From Eustoma russellianum (Eukaryota > Streptophyta > Magnoliopsida > Gentianales > Gentianaceae), in contig AP025069.1 in the NCBI GenBank assembly GCA_036186865.1, positions 19,332,286-19,396,285 of the forward strand: a DNA stretch of 64,000 nucleotides, read 5' to 3'. Every line of letters begins with the position of its first letter. The stretch's first letter is position 1. This document shows positions 11,002 to 22,600 of the stretch, piece by piece. Under the pieces are notes generated by a model. The model ran no database searches, was not told the origin of the DNA, and worked only from the letters and a program-made list of their open reading frames with translations. The position numbers and the translations under genes were made by a program.

Positions 11002-11204
11002 AGTAGATCCTCTCAATCACACAAGAAAAATTGTCTTTGAGACTGTTTGGCTCAGAGATTATCTTCATCACTACCAAGAAATTACCTTTGCTCAAGTATT
11101 GTGCCCGTACAATTCATCACTGCCTCTTACCCGACTCTGCCTTTTGCTTGACCAAGCCAGTAACTGTTCTTGTTCAATACATGCACACCAAAAATTATCA
11201 GAAA

Positions 11205-12378
11205 ATGTCACACATCCCAGAAACCAGCCAAGAAACCAGTGAAAATAAATCCAACTTCCCTGCATCATTCGATATCTCTGAACAGTTTGCCAGATTTTTA
11301 CAACAAAACATGAATCTGATCACACCACCACCGTAGCAAGCCAACCTCACCATCAAAGTGAAACTGAACAATACCAACTACACTGTGTGGTGTAGACTTA
11401 TGAAGATTGCCTTAGGGGGTAGGGGGAAGAGCTCCCACATAACAGGGGTTCCTCCACCCCCTACCCTAAGATCCGTCTTATCCCAATTGGGAACAAAGTG
11501 ACCAGCTTGTGTTCACCTGGATTATTGATAACATAGACGATAGCCTTGTGAACAATTTCTCGAAATATACCACTGCTAAAGCACTTTGGGATGGTTTAGA
11601 AGTAACATATGGTTCAGGAGGAGACCCGTTGCAGATTTTTGACCTCCATAAACAGTGCTATACCATCAAGCAGAAAAATCGTCCGCTGGAAGCACTGTGG
11701 GATCAACTGCAAGGTGTTTGGATGACAATTGATTCCATGGATCCCAACCCCATGGAATCTCCGAAGGATATCGCTACATACAATCGAAAAATACAAGAGC
11801 AACGATTGTATCAACTGCTACTAGCAGTTGATGATAGGTTTGCGGACACAAAGAGGGAACTCTTAAAGCAAGACCCACGTCCAACGGTAGAAACCGCTTA
11901 TAATGAACTACGGAGATTTGGAGTCCAGAACGCAGTGTTAGCCCCATCAGACCACAGATCCTCATTTGGGATTGACCAAGGCCTGGCAGTTAAGCCATCA
12001 ACACACCAGCACAGACGACAGAAAGGGGGAAATGACCATCCACGCTCAGGAGGACCATCACAGCGTGGCCAGGAAGACAAATCTTCCCTAGAGTGCACAT
12101 TTTGCAAAAAGAGGGGACACACGAAGGATAAATGCTTCCAGATCTATGGATTTCCAGAATGGTGGGACGAATTCAAGAAAAAGGCCTCAGCTTCTGCTGC
12201 ACAAGTCACCACAGAGGGCAGCCATGGTAGCAGAGTGTACACAGAAGGGTCAGAACGAAGAAAGATTGGAGAACAGGGAGGGGCTGCAATGGCAGCTTCA
12301 TCGCAGAATGTTCCAGAAGCAGGGACGAAGAAGGAGACGGCGGCAGGAGGTAGAACGGTACTCCCATTTATTTCCTAA
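11205..12378 (+). pseudogene. Copia F gag (capsid/nucleocapsid), broken
   Basis: Gag forms the virus-like particle of the element. An N-terminal part starts at ATG 11205. It meets an in-frame TAG at 11334-11336, and the frame shifts before 11509. From 11509 a 289-residue frame carries the UBN2-type capsid region (TTAKALWDGLEVTYGSG, then a conserved LYQLL region). It is followed by a CCHC zinc knuckle CTFCKKRGHTKDKC and FPEWW, as in Ale/Retrofit elements. The tail is low-complexity. About 200 bp of C-rich spacer separates it from protease. An intact element would have Gag and Pol in one frame. Confidence 0.85.
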
Positions 12379-12593
12379 TTACCCCCGATACCCCTGCTGT
12401 TTGTAATAATATTAGTTCAGTCCCTGTGACTTCTATGCAGGATAAAACAACCCTCCAACTCCCAGAAACGGCCCAGAAAACCCTCACACTTTCAGAAATA
12501 ACCCCACGGCCCCACCAAATATCCAATGATTCCTTTGACCCCTAAATATCTTCCAAAATTACATAATCATCCTGCCATTTTACACAAGGAACT

Positions 12594-14188
12594 TCGCAGT
12601 GGATCTTTGACTGCGGAGCTACTGACACCATGACATATGATCAATCTAATTTCACCTCCATCACTTTACCCCCTAAGAACGCTGTTGAAACTGCTGATGG
12701 AGCATCTATCTCGGTAGATGGTGGTGGCTTTATATCTATTACTCCAAATATTACTCTTGATAATTGTCTTTATGTCCCATCGTTATCCACTAAATTATTG
12801 TCTGTTAGTCAACTTACTAAAACTCTTGACTGTATTGTTCTAATGTATCCTAATTTTTGCCTTGTTCAGGACATTCATACGAAGGTGATCATTGGGCGTG
12901 GTACTGAACGCCAAGGGCTGTACTTTGTTGACACAGTGACACAACAGGGACAGTCTAATCTTGCCACCGGGACGGCCAATCGACAGGTGTGGTTGTGGCA
13001 TCGCTGTCTAGGTCATCCTTCGTTTGGATATTTATATCGTCTTTTCCCTACTTTATTTACATCCCCAATTACTACTCATACTTATGACAAATGCCTTCGG
13101 GCCAAACAAACTCGATCATCATATTTTGCTAATAATACACGAGTCGATCATATGTTTGCTTTAGTTCATTCTGATGTGTGGGGTCCCTCACCCTATAATA
13201 CGCCCCTTGGTTTCCGGTACTATATACTCTTCGTTGATGATTTTTCTCGCATGACCTGGATATATGTTATGAAACGCAAGTCAGAAGTTGCCCAGAAATT
13301 TATGCACTTCTACAATATGGTTCACACTCAGTTCGATACTGAGATTAAAATCCTTCGTTCTGACAATGGGGGGAATATCTTGAGGGAAGTCTTCAACAGT
13401 TTTTCACAAACAATGGTCTTATCCATCAAACATCTTGTCCATATACACCTGAGCAAAATGGGGTCGCCGAACACAAAAACCGCATTATACTTGAAATGAC
13501 CCAGGCAATGATGTATGACTCCCATGTTCCGATGAGTTTTTGGCCCGAAGCTGTGTCCACCGTCACCTACTTAATCAATCGACTTCCTACAAAAATCCTT
13601 AACTATCAAACACCCCTTCATGTATTGTCCTCCCAACACACTATACCATCCTTTTTTACCCTACCACCACGAGTGTTTGGCTGTACGGTCTTCGTTTATA
13701 CACCCAAACATGAACGAACTAAACTGGATCCTTGTTCTGAAAAATGCATCTTTGTCGGCTATGCCACTACACAAAAAGGGTACTGTTGCTATAATCCCCA
13801 GACCCGTCGCATTCATATTACCATGGACTGTAATTTTCTTGAGACCGAATATTACTACACCCCCCAATCTCAGCTTCAGGGGGAGAACCTATCCTCTGAG
13901 GGAACCCTAGATTGGTTGGTGTCACCATCCACCTACTCGACGGCTATTCCAACACGGCAAGTAGATGGCGCCGACTGTGCTATAGCTCCCAACAACGTAC
14001 CGCCTGAAGCGCAAGTACCACCTCATGATCATCTATCGGTGAATGCAGAATCACAGGTAACGATTTTGGATACAATCAATGAACAATCTAGTCCAGAGGT
14101 GTGTGTTGCTTCAGATGATATTGATAACCCTGATATAGCATTGGACATTTCTGATACCGATAATCATCTTCCTATCATACTGCAATAG
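12594..14188 (+). pseudogene. Copia F protease and integrase, broken
   Basis: Protease begins with WIFDCGATDTM; families usually have DSGA, so the residue after the catalytic Asp is changed. Integrase follows with a zinc-binding region (LWHRCLGHPSFG; the later CxxC has lost one Cys) and the catalytic core (HSDVWG, then RSDNGGN, then an EQNG-type segment). A frameshift near 13400-13500 separates the last acidic residue from the first two. The second frame (13496-14188) carries the integrase C-terminal GKQ-like region and ends at a stop at 14186-14188. Confidence 0.85.
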
Positions 14189-14256
14189 AAACACACACTG
14201 ATGCTAATATTCTTATTGAACAGCAGCAGGTACGGACCTTACCACCAAGAACCAAG

Positions 14257-15931
14257 CGGGGACAGCCTCCAGAATAGTATTCTCCCAAACGAATATCCCG
14301 AACATCCAGGTATCCCATAAGAACATCTATGAATGGAATATTAGACTTAGCCCGTGGTTTCTTTGTGTCTCTCTGTATAGAACAGGTACCACGAATTGCT
14401 GAAGAAGCCTGGACTCAACCAGCACGGAAAGATGCAATGATCACAGAAATGAATGCACTGGAGAAAAATCAGACGTGGGAAAAGTGCTCTCTTCCCTTCG
14501 GAAAGAAACCAGTTGGATGTCGGTGGGTATTCACAATCAAATACAAGGCAGACGGGAGCATTGAAAGGTACAAGGCGCGATTGGTAGCAAAAGGATACAC
14601 CCAGACATATAGGGTTGATTACTCAGATACTTTTTTACCTGTGGCATGTATCGATACGATCAGAGTACTGTTCTCCATTGCAGCCACCCAGAACTGGCCC
14701 CTCCACCAATTTAATGTCAAAAATGCATTCCTACACGGAGATTTGAGGGAAGAAGTGTATATGGATGCTCCTTCTGGTTTCTCTGCAGGTTTCAAAACAG
14801 GTAAAGTATGTAGGCTCAGAAAGGCATTATATGGTCTCAGGCAGTCTCCTCGAGCATGGTTTGGGAGATTTACCAGTGTTATCAGGATGGCTACCGACAA
14901 AGCAATGCAGATCACACGCTGTTCATCAAGAAGAGAAAAGGTTTGGTTACATGTTTAATTATTTATGTTGATGATATGGTAATAACAGGCGATGACACTG
15001 AAGAAATGAATCGACTGCGAAAACACTTGTTTGCCAAGTTTGAGATGAAGATTCTTGGAGGACTCAAGTACTTCCTTGGTATTGAAGTACTAAGGTCAAG
15101 TGCCGATATTTATATCTCACAGCAGAAGTATATTCTAGACCTCTTAACTGAAGTTGGGATGCTCGACTGCAAACCATGCGATACTCCTTTAGCACCAAAT
15201 CATAAGTTGCAGGTAACTACTGGGTACCATGCGCTGACAAGGGACAATATCAACGGCTAGTAGGGAAGATGATTTATTTGTCACATACACGACCTGACAT
15301 TGTCTTTGCAGTAAGTATCGTCGGCCAGTTCATGCATAGTCCTCAGGAGCATCATATGGGCGCAGTTAGACGTATCTTGCGATATTTGAAGCACACACCA
15401 GGACGAGGCATTGTGTTCCGAAACAATGGACATTTGAGGATTCAGGGGTATACTGATGCGGATTGGGCAGGAGATTTGGCAGATCGAAAGTCTACCTCGG
15501 GCTACTTCACTATGGTAGGAGGAAATCTGGTTACCTGGAGGAGTAAGAAGCAGAATGTAGTTGCGTTCTTTAGTGCTGAGGCTGAATTCAGAGGAATTGC
15601 AAAAGGTGTCATTGAGATACTCTGGTTACAGAAGTTGTTTAAAGACATTGGGCTACAGGTTAATTTACCGACTCCGCTGTTGTGTGATAACAAAGCCTCC
15701 ATTAGTATCTCTGAGAATCCAGTACAGCACGATCGGACCAAACACATAGAGATATACCGGCACTTTATCAAAGAAAAGATCGAAGGGAGAATCATTGACC
15801 TACCGTTTGTTCGTTCGGAAGATCAGTTAACTGATATATTGACTAAAGAAATGAATGGAAGGATATTCGAATCGATCTTGTGCAAGTTGAATGTCGTCGA
15901 TCCCACGATTCAACTTGATGGGGAGTGTTGA
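14257..15931 (+). pseudogene. Copia F reverse transcriptase and RNase H, broken
   Basis: RT starts near the WVFTIKYKADGSIERYKARL motif and continues through LHQFNVKNAFLHGDL. A frameshift follows near 14850. The polymerase motif YVDDM is at about 14965-14980. Another break near 15230-15270 precedes the connection region. RNase H shows YTDADWAGD, FSAEAEF and LLCDNKASI in order, with the usual C-terminal EDQLTDILTK. A stop ends the frame at 15929-15931, overlapping the start of the 3' LTR. An intact copy would make cDNA from the element RNA; this one cannot, because of at least two frame breaks. Confidence 0.9.
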
Positions 15932-16184
15932 CAAATCCCATAATTGTTGGAAAATCCCATAATTAAAGGAGTTAACAATTCAGTGATTCAAGCAATCAAG
16001 GTGTATATGGAAAGAGCAATTACGGCGAATATGTAAATTGATATGATGAGATCTTTTACATTTATGTGGTTACCTTGTATAGAGTAGGAATACATGTATA
16101 AATTAGTGTACATGACTGTAATGTTATTCATTGAGAAATAGAAACAAAAAAAATTTGTTCCAAACACTGTTCTTTGAATCTATG
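15926..16184 (+). repeat. 3' LTR of copia F, 3'-truncated
   Basis: It follows the purine tract 'gatggggag' and matches the 5' LTR up to 'gaatctatg'. The final about 15 bp, including the CA end, are absent. Gypsy LTR motif sequence follows immediately. Confidence 0.85.
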
Positions 16185-17681
16185 TCACTTCGAACACCTC
16201 CAAAGGCGTTCGATGTCACATAAGGCGTTTCATGTAGGCGTTCGATGTATACCAGCACATTCCCAAACACTTCGAACGCCTAGTATAGGCGCCTCATGTC
16301 ACTTTAGGCGCCTCAAGTAGGCGTTCCAAGTGTACTGGAAGTCTTTTTGACCCATTAGGCGCCCTATGTATGTGTAATAACTCTATTCTCTTCCTTTGAT
16401 CATAAAATGCGAGGGTATTTGAGGTGTACTTGAGGGATAGATGTTAAGTTTTATTAAGTAAGGGTAAGATTGGATCCCAAGTGAGTTGGTGATACGAACA
16501 GACTTAGAAAGGTACGAGCATGGAGTGTCTTAGGGGCAAGATCATGTACTTGATATGTAAGATGTGTGTGTATGTTACATATTTGATATGAAGTTGCATG
16601 AGCATCGTGCATCATGACATGAACACTTTGCATTTGACATGAGAATTGCTTTGCGAAAGAACATGTGTTTACAAGAGAAGATTAAAGTTTTCGAAAAGCA
16701 AACTATGGCTGCTGGTTGATCGCAGGGTATAAAAGTCACGCCTGCGAAAGCAGAGTATAAAAGCGTGATCTATGAATCAACAGCAGGGTATAAAGTATTT
16801 TATGGGGCCGTGGACTTATCAGCACGGATATATGATATATGTAATGGGGCCGTGGACCTTTCAGCACGGGGTATAAAGTTATATGTGATGGGGCCGTGTA
16901 CCTTTCAGCACGGGGTATAAAGTTCCGTTTGCTATGGACTGATCACCCACAGGGTATAAAGTTCTGCTACGCGAAGAATATGAAAAGTTTTGTGAAATGA
17001 CAAGCATAGCATATTTACAAAAGAAGTCATATGCATGGGTTCTGTGTGTGGTTTTGAAGAAGTACATGCATCATGATACACGAAGCATAAGATTTGACAT
17101 GCAAGAAATGTGACTAGCTTATGTTCTGTTTATGTGGTATGTTCCGCGTATCGTTTATGTGATTTATTCGTTTTGAGGAATTGTTATAAAGATGCTACTT
17201 GCTAACCCGAGCACCTTATTTTGGGCAATGACTTATACACTGGTGACTCGTCTTGTGTGATCCCATAAGGTGTATAGACGGGTTACTTGCTGACGATGTT
17301 TTCGCTAAGAATACTCTATCTTCTTTTCAGGTGAGCCAGAGTACGAAATGATATTTGTCGAAGACGATGGCGAGTGGGCTGAATGGGATGATGGTCATGG
17401 ATGTAGATAGATTTTTGATTATTCTCTTTAAGTTGGAAGACTCGATGTTTATTATGTTGTACTAGAGGATATGTTAGACCGTTAACTGAACACATTTTAT
17501 TTCTGCTATATTTCTTTGGTTACATTGATGTTGGTGAAGTTTTAAATTTTACGACGTTTTTGCTGATTTTTCTTACATCATGAATGACGTACGCTCGATC
17601 TTCTTTGACGCTTTGTGGTCCTCGTAGTAGACTACGGCGGGTGCACAGGTTCCGATGCCAGTATCGGGCTGGGGCGCTACA
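16185..17681 (+). repeat. 5' LTR of gypsy A (3' part only)
   Basis: It matches the 3' part of 22601-25252 and ends 'ggggcgctaca' two bases before the primer site. It contains the palindromic motif array (16186-16365), the TATA repeat array (16715-16960) and a short acidic reading frame (17330-17410). Confidence 0.85.
17330..17410 (+). other. Conserved short acidic reading frame in LTR (copy A, 5')
   Basis: After an acceptor-like 'cttcttttcag' the frame reads GEPEYEMIFVEDDGEWAEWD, then DGHGCR and a stop. Copies at 24908-24988, 50969-51049, 63261-63341 and 28423-28494 (minus) keep the frame with mostly synonymous third-position changes. No ATG is at its start, so if translated it would be a downstream exon or initiate at the internal Met. 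Function unknown. Confidence 0.5.
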
Positions 17682-17683
17682 GG

Positions 17684-17695
17684 TGGTATCAGAGC
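17684..17695 (+). other. Primer binding site of gypsy A
   Basis: TGGTATCAGAGC lies two bases after the LTR end, as in elements B and C. Confidence 0.9.
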
Positions 17696-17960
17696 ATAGG
17701 CTTCAGATCTATCTCGGAAACTTATGTTCATGATCTTTTAGCAGTTTAAGATATGATTTTCCCTTAAGTTTGATCCTTAGGTATAAGTGCTGATTATCTA
17801 GAGTTTAAGTATGATCAGGGTTGGGTGTGTGCGAGCGCGTTTATCATCTAATTTTGTATTAATATTTTTATTCCATGCCCCACCCATTCTTACGCATTCA
17901 AGCTTTCAGTAACATCTTGTATCAACTGATTGCTAATGGAACGCTGACCTTTCAGAGAAA

Positions 17961-19035
17961 AAGCCTCCAAGAAGAGATAACACAGGAAACTCTGACAATG
18001 AACAAAAAAACCAGCCACAACAAGTGGTTTTACCCCAGGTGCTCACTGATGCACTAACGATGATCACACAAGGGTTTGCTCAGCAGCAGCAGCCTCCGCC
18101 TCCTCCACCACCGCAACATAATATCCGGTTCTTTGACGGAGAGATGAGGAAGATGAGAGTTCCGGAGTTTGGAGGATGTATTGATCCTGAGGAGGCTCAG
18201 CACTGGTTGGCTGAGGTGGAGAAATGTTTTCGGTTAGTGTAAGTGCCTGAAGACATAAAGGTAGATGTGGCCACACCCCTTCTATGTGGCAAAGCTGGCG
18301 AATGGTGGGCTGGAATGGTGTTGAGAATGACCCCACCAATCTCGTGGGCACAGTTCTGTGATGTTTTCTTGAAGTACTACATGCCAGAGACTGCGATATT
18401 GGACAAGATAAGGGCATTTGACAGATTGGAGCAGGGAAGGATGACGGTGTCATAGTATGCAGATCGTTTCCACGCTTTGGGTAAGTTTGCCCCTGCGATT
18501 ATGTCTGATAATCGCCTTAAGATGACGAAGTTCGAGAGGGGTTTGGACTCAAGGATACAATCGTCAATAGTGAACGTAGGAATGAAAACTTACGAGGACA
18601 TGTTGGATGCGTGTTTTCGAGTTGAGAGCGATTTTCGCAGGGTGGCAGAGCGAGTAGTTAATGAGGGGTCGTTTGATAGAGGCAAGAGGTCAAGAGAGGA
18701 GGTTAGAGTTGGTGGCAGACCCGGATGTTGGGTCAAGATTCCGAAGAGGGGTCCAGTCGAGAATTCTCAGAGACCTTCAGTGCAAAATCCAGTGGTTCAA
18801 CAAGCTGTGAGAGTTTGCCCACACTGCAATAGGAATCATGTCAGAAAATGTAGAAAGCTTGCGGGAGCGTGTTACCGGTGTGGACAGGTGGGTCATATGA
18901 TTAGGGACTGTCCGGAGATGAAGGAAAATACTCCAGGAGAAGCGGCTCAGCAGCCGAGGGTGAAGCCACGAGCAAATGCCCGTGTACATATCATGACAGA
19001 CACTGATGTGCAGGAGACTACCGATGTAATAGCAG
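17961..19035 (+). pseudogene. Gypsy A gag, broken
   Basis: This is the capsid/nucleocapsid gene. The position equivalent to the start ATG of element C reads AAG (17961-17963). In the same frame there are stops TAA at 18240-18242 and TAG at 18453-18455. A proline-rich stretch lies near the N-terminus. The retrotransposon gag domain includes PEEAQHWLAEVEKCFRLV. Two cysteine-rich motifs follow, CPHCNRNHVRKC and the CCHC knuckle CYRCGQVGHMIRDC. Gag ends at an exon-like boundary (AG|GTACC at 19035/19036). Reading on without splicing gives a stop within three codons. Confidence 0.85.
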
Positions 19036-19119
19036 GTACCATTTAAATTAAGTTTAAATCCTTATTGAATTAAGTATTTACATGCTTAACTCTCTGTGTT
19101 AAACTCGATATGGTCTTAG
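19036..19119 (+). other. Putative spliceosomal intron 1 of gypsy A (gag-protease)
   Basis: 84 bp, GTACC...CTTAG. Removing it joins GCAG to GTGCGG and gives the family-typical AVLVNK lead-in to protease in one frame with gag. The intron itself has an in-frame stop (taa) right after its start. Element C has an 86-bp homologue with the same ends. Element B reads straight through (minus, about 25291-25310). Splicing itself is not shown by the sequence. Confidence 0.65.
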
Positions 19120-20638
19120 GTGCGGTTTTAGTAAATAAGATACCTACCAACATGCTTTTCGATAGCGGTGCAAGCCACTCCTTTGTAGCAAAGAGATTCA
19201 CTAAGCACCTTGGTAATCTGCCTGAGTGGTTAGAAATTCCGTACCGTGTTCAAGCGGCAAAAGATCAAATTATGGTTTCGTACCAGCAGTACCGGGATTG
19301 CAAATTAGAGTTTGAAGGACAAACGTTCTCGGCAACACTGATCCCTATTCAGATGTATGACTTTGACGTTATATTAGGAATGGATTGGTTGGCCAAGTAT
19401 CACGCCAATATTGATTGTCGATTGAAGCAAGTGACAGTCAAGAGTGCTAAGATCGAAGAGGTAATGTTTCAAGGAGAAGCGGAACGAAGGAAAGTTCCCA
19501 GGAAGGTATATATGTCCGTTGCACAGGCGTGCAAAGCCTACAGGAAAGGTGTTGAGGGATTTCTAGTGTATGCCATGGGTGTTACTCAGGAAGTACCATC
19601 TATTGAGCAAATTCCAATAGTCAACGAGTTTCTGGATGTATTTCCGGAAGATTTGCCAGGAGTGCCACCTTCGAGGGAAGTCGAGTTCGAGATAAACTTG
19701 ATTTCAGGAGCAGAACCCATTTCTAAAGCCCCTTATAGAATGGCTCCGCAGAGTTGAGAGAGCTGAAGGACAACTGCAGGAATTATTGGATAAGAAGTTT
19801 ATCCGCCCTAGTGTGCACCTTGGGGAGCACCTGTTCTATTCGTGAAGAAGAAGGATGGTAGCATGAGGCTCTGTATCGACTACCGTGAGTTGAATAAAAT
19901 TACCATCAATAATAAGTACCCTCTTCCGCGAATTGAGGATTTATTTGACCAGCTCAAGGGTGCCAAGATTCTTCTCTAAAATTGATCATAGATCAGGATA
20001 CCACCAGCTACAAGTAAAGGCTGGGGACATCGCAAAGACAGCCTTTCGCACGAGATATGGCCACTATGAGTTCGTAGTGATGCCATTTGGTTTGACTAAT
20101 GCCCCTGCAGCCTTTATGGATCTTATGAATACCGTCTTTCGGGAACAGTTGGACAAGTTTGTAGTGGTATTCATAGATGACATTCTGGTATACTCTCCTG
20201 ACGAGCAAACTCATGCTGAGCAGCTGAGGACCGTTCTAGGCATTTTGAGGCAGAAACAATTATACGCTAAGTTTAGCAAGTGTGAGTTTTGGTTAAGAAG
20301 TGTGGCTTTTCTGGGTCACGTGATATCCGAGGAAGGGATTGCTGTGGATCTGAAAAAGGTGGAAGCTATCACGGAATAGCCTAAACCTACTAATGTCACC
20401 GAAGTGCGAAGTTTCTTGGGTCTAGCAGGTTACTACAGAAAGTTTGTCGAGGGATTCTCAAGGATAGCAGTGTCTCTCAGTCGCCTTACTCAAAAGAAGT
20501 CTAAGTTTGAGTGGAGGACAGAATGTGAGGAAAGTTTCACGGAGCTTAAGAAGGGATTAACCACAGCTCCAGTGTTGGCTCAACCCTCCGGAACTGATGG
20601 GTTTGTGATTTATAGCGATGCATCGAAAAATGGTTTAG
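19120..20638 (+). pseudogene. Gypsy A protease, RT and first part of RNase H, broken
   Basis: Protease shows LFDSGASHSF with intact DSG and, later, ILGMDWL. The frame is lost near 19745 by a small deletion and recovers only around 19960. RT shows [26 protein letters not shown] and the catalytic FIDDILVYS at about 20170-20195. A TAG at 20377-20379 interrupts the thumb region (a Trp codon in element C). RNase H begins with VIYSDASKNGLG and stops at the second putative intron. Compared with element C, two short deletions between 19740 and 19830 remove RT N-terminal sequence. Confidence 0.88.
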
Positions 20639-20708
20639 GTACGTAAACTGTAGCATAAGGTTATGATTTTGTATACCAATTAAGTTTAGTCTAATGCCTT
20701 GTTTTTAG
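20639..20708 (+). other. Putative spliceosomal intron 2 of gypsy A (inside RNase H)
   Basis: 70 bp, GTACGTAAAC...TTTTTAG. Excision joins KNGLG to CVLMQ, the almost invariant RNase H sequence of gypsy elements. Read unspliced, the frame ends immediately (GTA CGT AAA region gives a stop). Element C has the same intron with the same length. Confidence 0.75.
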
Positions 20709-22555
20709 GTTGTGTTTTGATGCAAAACGAACGAGTCATCGCATATGCCTCAAGACAGCTAAAGTCTTATGAGTAAAAATATCCGACACACGGTCTTGAA
20801 CTCGCCGTAGTTGTGTTCGCCTTGAAGATCTGGTGCCATTATTTATATGGAGAAAAGTGCGCAGTATTCACGGATCATAAGAGTTTAAAGTATTTATTCT
20901 CTCAGAAAGAATGAAACATGAGACAGCGGAGATGGTTGGAGTTACTGAAAGATTACGATTTGACCATCCATTACCACCCGGGAAAGGCTAACAAAGTAGC
21001 GGACGCCTTAAGCAGGAAATCCAGCCATGCACGGAAATCACCATTGGAAAGAGAAATAGAGGTATTTGGTTTGGATTTGGTGGAGTCCACAGTGAACGTC
21101 TTGACAACATTGACCATCACACCGAGCTTGATTGACCGGGTAAAAGAGGCTAAGAAGAATGATAAAACCCTAAGTGAGTTAACGGAAAGGATGAAACACG
21201 ATCAGGTTGATGGATTTCAGATCAAAGAGGACCGGAGCCTATGGTTCAGAGGAAGATTGTGTGTACCTGATGTTGACGAACTTAGAAGGAAAATTTTGCA
21301 AGAAGCTCACAGCTCAAGGCTATCAATACATCCTAGTAGTACCAAGATGTACAGAGACCTCAAACAATATTATTGGTGGTCCGGGATGAAAAAACATATT
21401 GCGGAGTTTATAGAGAGGTGTTTAGTTTGTCAACAAGTCAAGGCAGAACACCAATGGCCTGGTGGATTGTTGATGCCATTGGAAATTCCGGGATGAAAAT
21501 GGGAACATGTCACTATGGATTTTATAGCTGGTTTACCAAAGACAAGAAGTGGATATGACATGATTTGCGTCATTGTAGATCGTTTAACCAAGTCCGCAAA
21601 TTTTCTACCCATCTCAAGTGAACCATCTCTTGACAAGTTAGTGAATCTATATATGGAGAATATTGTTAGCTTGCACGGTGTTCCAGTAAGTATAGTGTTC
21701 GGCCGAAACCCATGGTTTACATCCAAGTTCTGGACAGCATTTCAGAAAGACATGGGTACAGAATTAAGGTTGAGTACGGCGTATCATCCCCAAACCGATG
21801 GACAGTCTGAGCGGACTATTCAGACTCTGGAAGATATGCTAAGGGCTTGCATTTTGGATTTCAAAGGGAGTTGGGATGGAATGGTGAAGTTAATGGAATT
21901 TTCTTATAATAACAGTTACCATAGCACAATTGACATGGCCCCTTTTGAAGCTTTGTAGGGAAGGAAGTGTAGGTCTCCGGTTTATTGGGATGAAGTCGGC
22001 GTGAGGACCATCACCGGACCTGAGCTATTGGAAAAGACGCTAGAAAAGGTGAAAATCATTCGGGAAAGACTCAAGGCGGCTCAGGACCGCAACAAAAGTT
22101 GGGCAGATTCCAAGCGACGACCATTGGAATTTAATGTGGGGGAAAAAGTTTATTTGAGAGTATCACCTACGAATGGCATTATGAGGTTTGGAGTAAAAGG
22201 CAAGCTAAGCCTCCGTTTTATTGGTCCTTATGAAATACTTGAGAAGGTAGGAGCCTTGGCATATAGGTTAGCATTACCTCCGGTGTTGGCACAAGTCCAC
22301 AACATATTTCACGTATCACAACTAAGGAAGTACGTGACAGATCCAAGTCATGTGGTTGAGGCACAACCTTTGGAACTCAATGATGATGTTACTTATGAAG
22401 AGATACCAGTGAATATCGTAGACCGGAAGGACCAAGTATTGAGAAAAAAGGTGATTCCTTATGTGAAGGTTCAGTGGAGCAACCATACGGAGCGCGAGGC
22501 CACTTGGGAACTCGAAGAACAGATGCGAGAAAAGTATCCTCAACTCTTCAACTAA
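20709..22555 (+). pseudogene. Gypsy A RNase H, integrase and chromodomain, broken
   Basis: RNase H continues with [14 protein letters not shown] and [10 protein letters not shown], with a TAA and a TGA in between. Integrase has an HHCC zinc region (HSSRLSIHPSS ... CLVCQQ), a TGA before the catalytic core, and TMDFIAGLP. The second catalytic aspartate is lost: element C has VSDRDSRF, this copy VFGRNPWF. The third residue is kept in DGQSERTIQT. A TAG at 21956-21958 follows EAL. The C-terminus HVSQLRKYV ... VKVQWSNHTEREATWELEE is a chromodomain, which in chromoviruses directs integration toward particular chromatin. Confidence 0.88.
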
Positions 22556-22584
22556 GGTACGTAAGTTTCGAAGTCGAAACTTTT

Positions 22585-22600
22585 TGTAAGGGGGATGGAA
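22585..22600 (+). other. Polypurine tract of gypsy A
   Basis: 'gtaagggggatggaa' lies directly before the LTR start TGTCAT. It primes plus-strand DNA synthesis. Confidence 0.85.

Larger units (their letters stand above)
10716..16184 (+). mobile_element. Copia element F (Ale/Retrofit-like), decayed
   Basis: The 5' LTR (10716-10989), primer site, gag, protease-integrase, RT-RNase H, polypurine tract and 3' LTR (from 15926) are in canonical copia order. The LTRs share about 259 bp with 11 differences by eye (about 96%), most of them C/T or G/A. The 3' LTR lacks its last about 15 bp where it meets gypsy LTR sequence at 16185, and no target duplication can be shown. Gag and pol carry several stops and frameshifts, so the copy is dead. 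The zinc knuckle style with FPEWW after it points to the Ale/Retrofit lineage. Confidence 0.9.
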
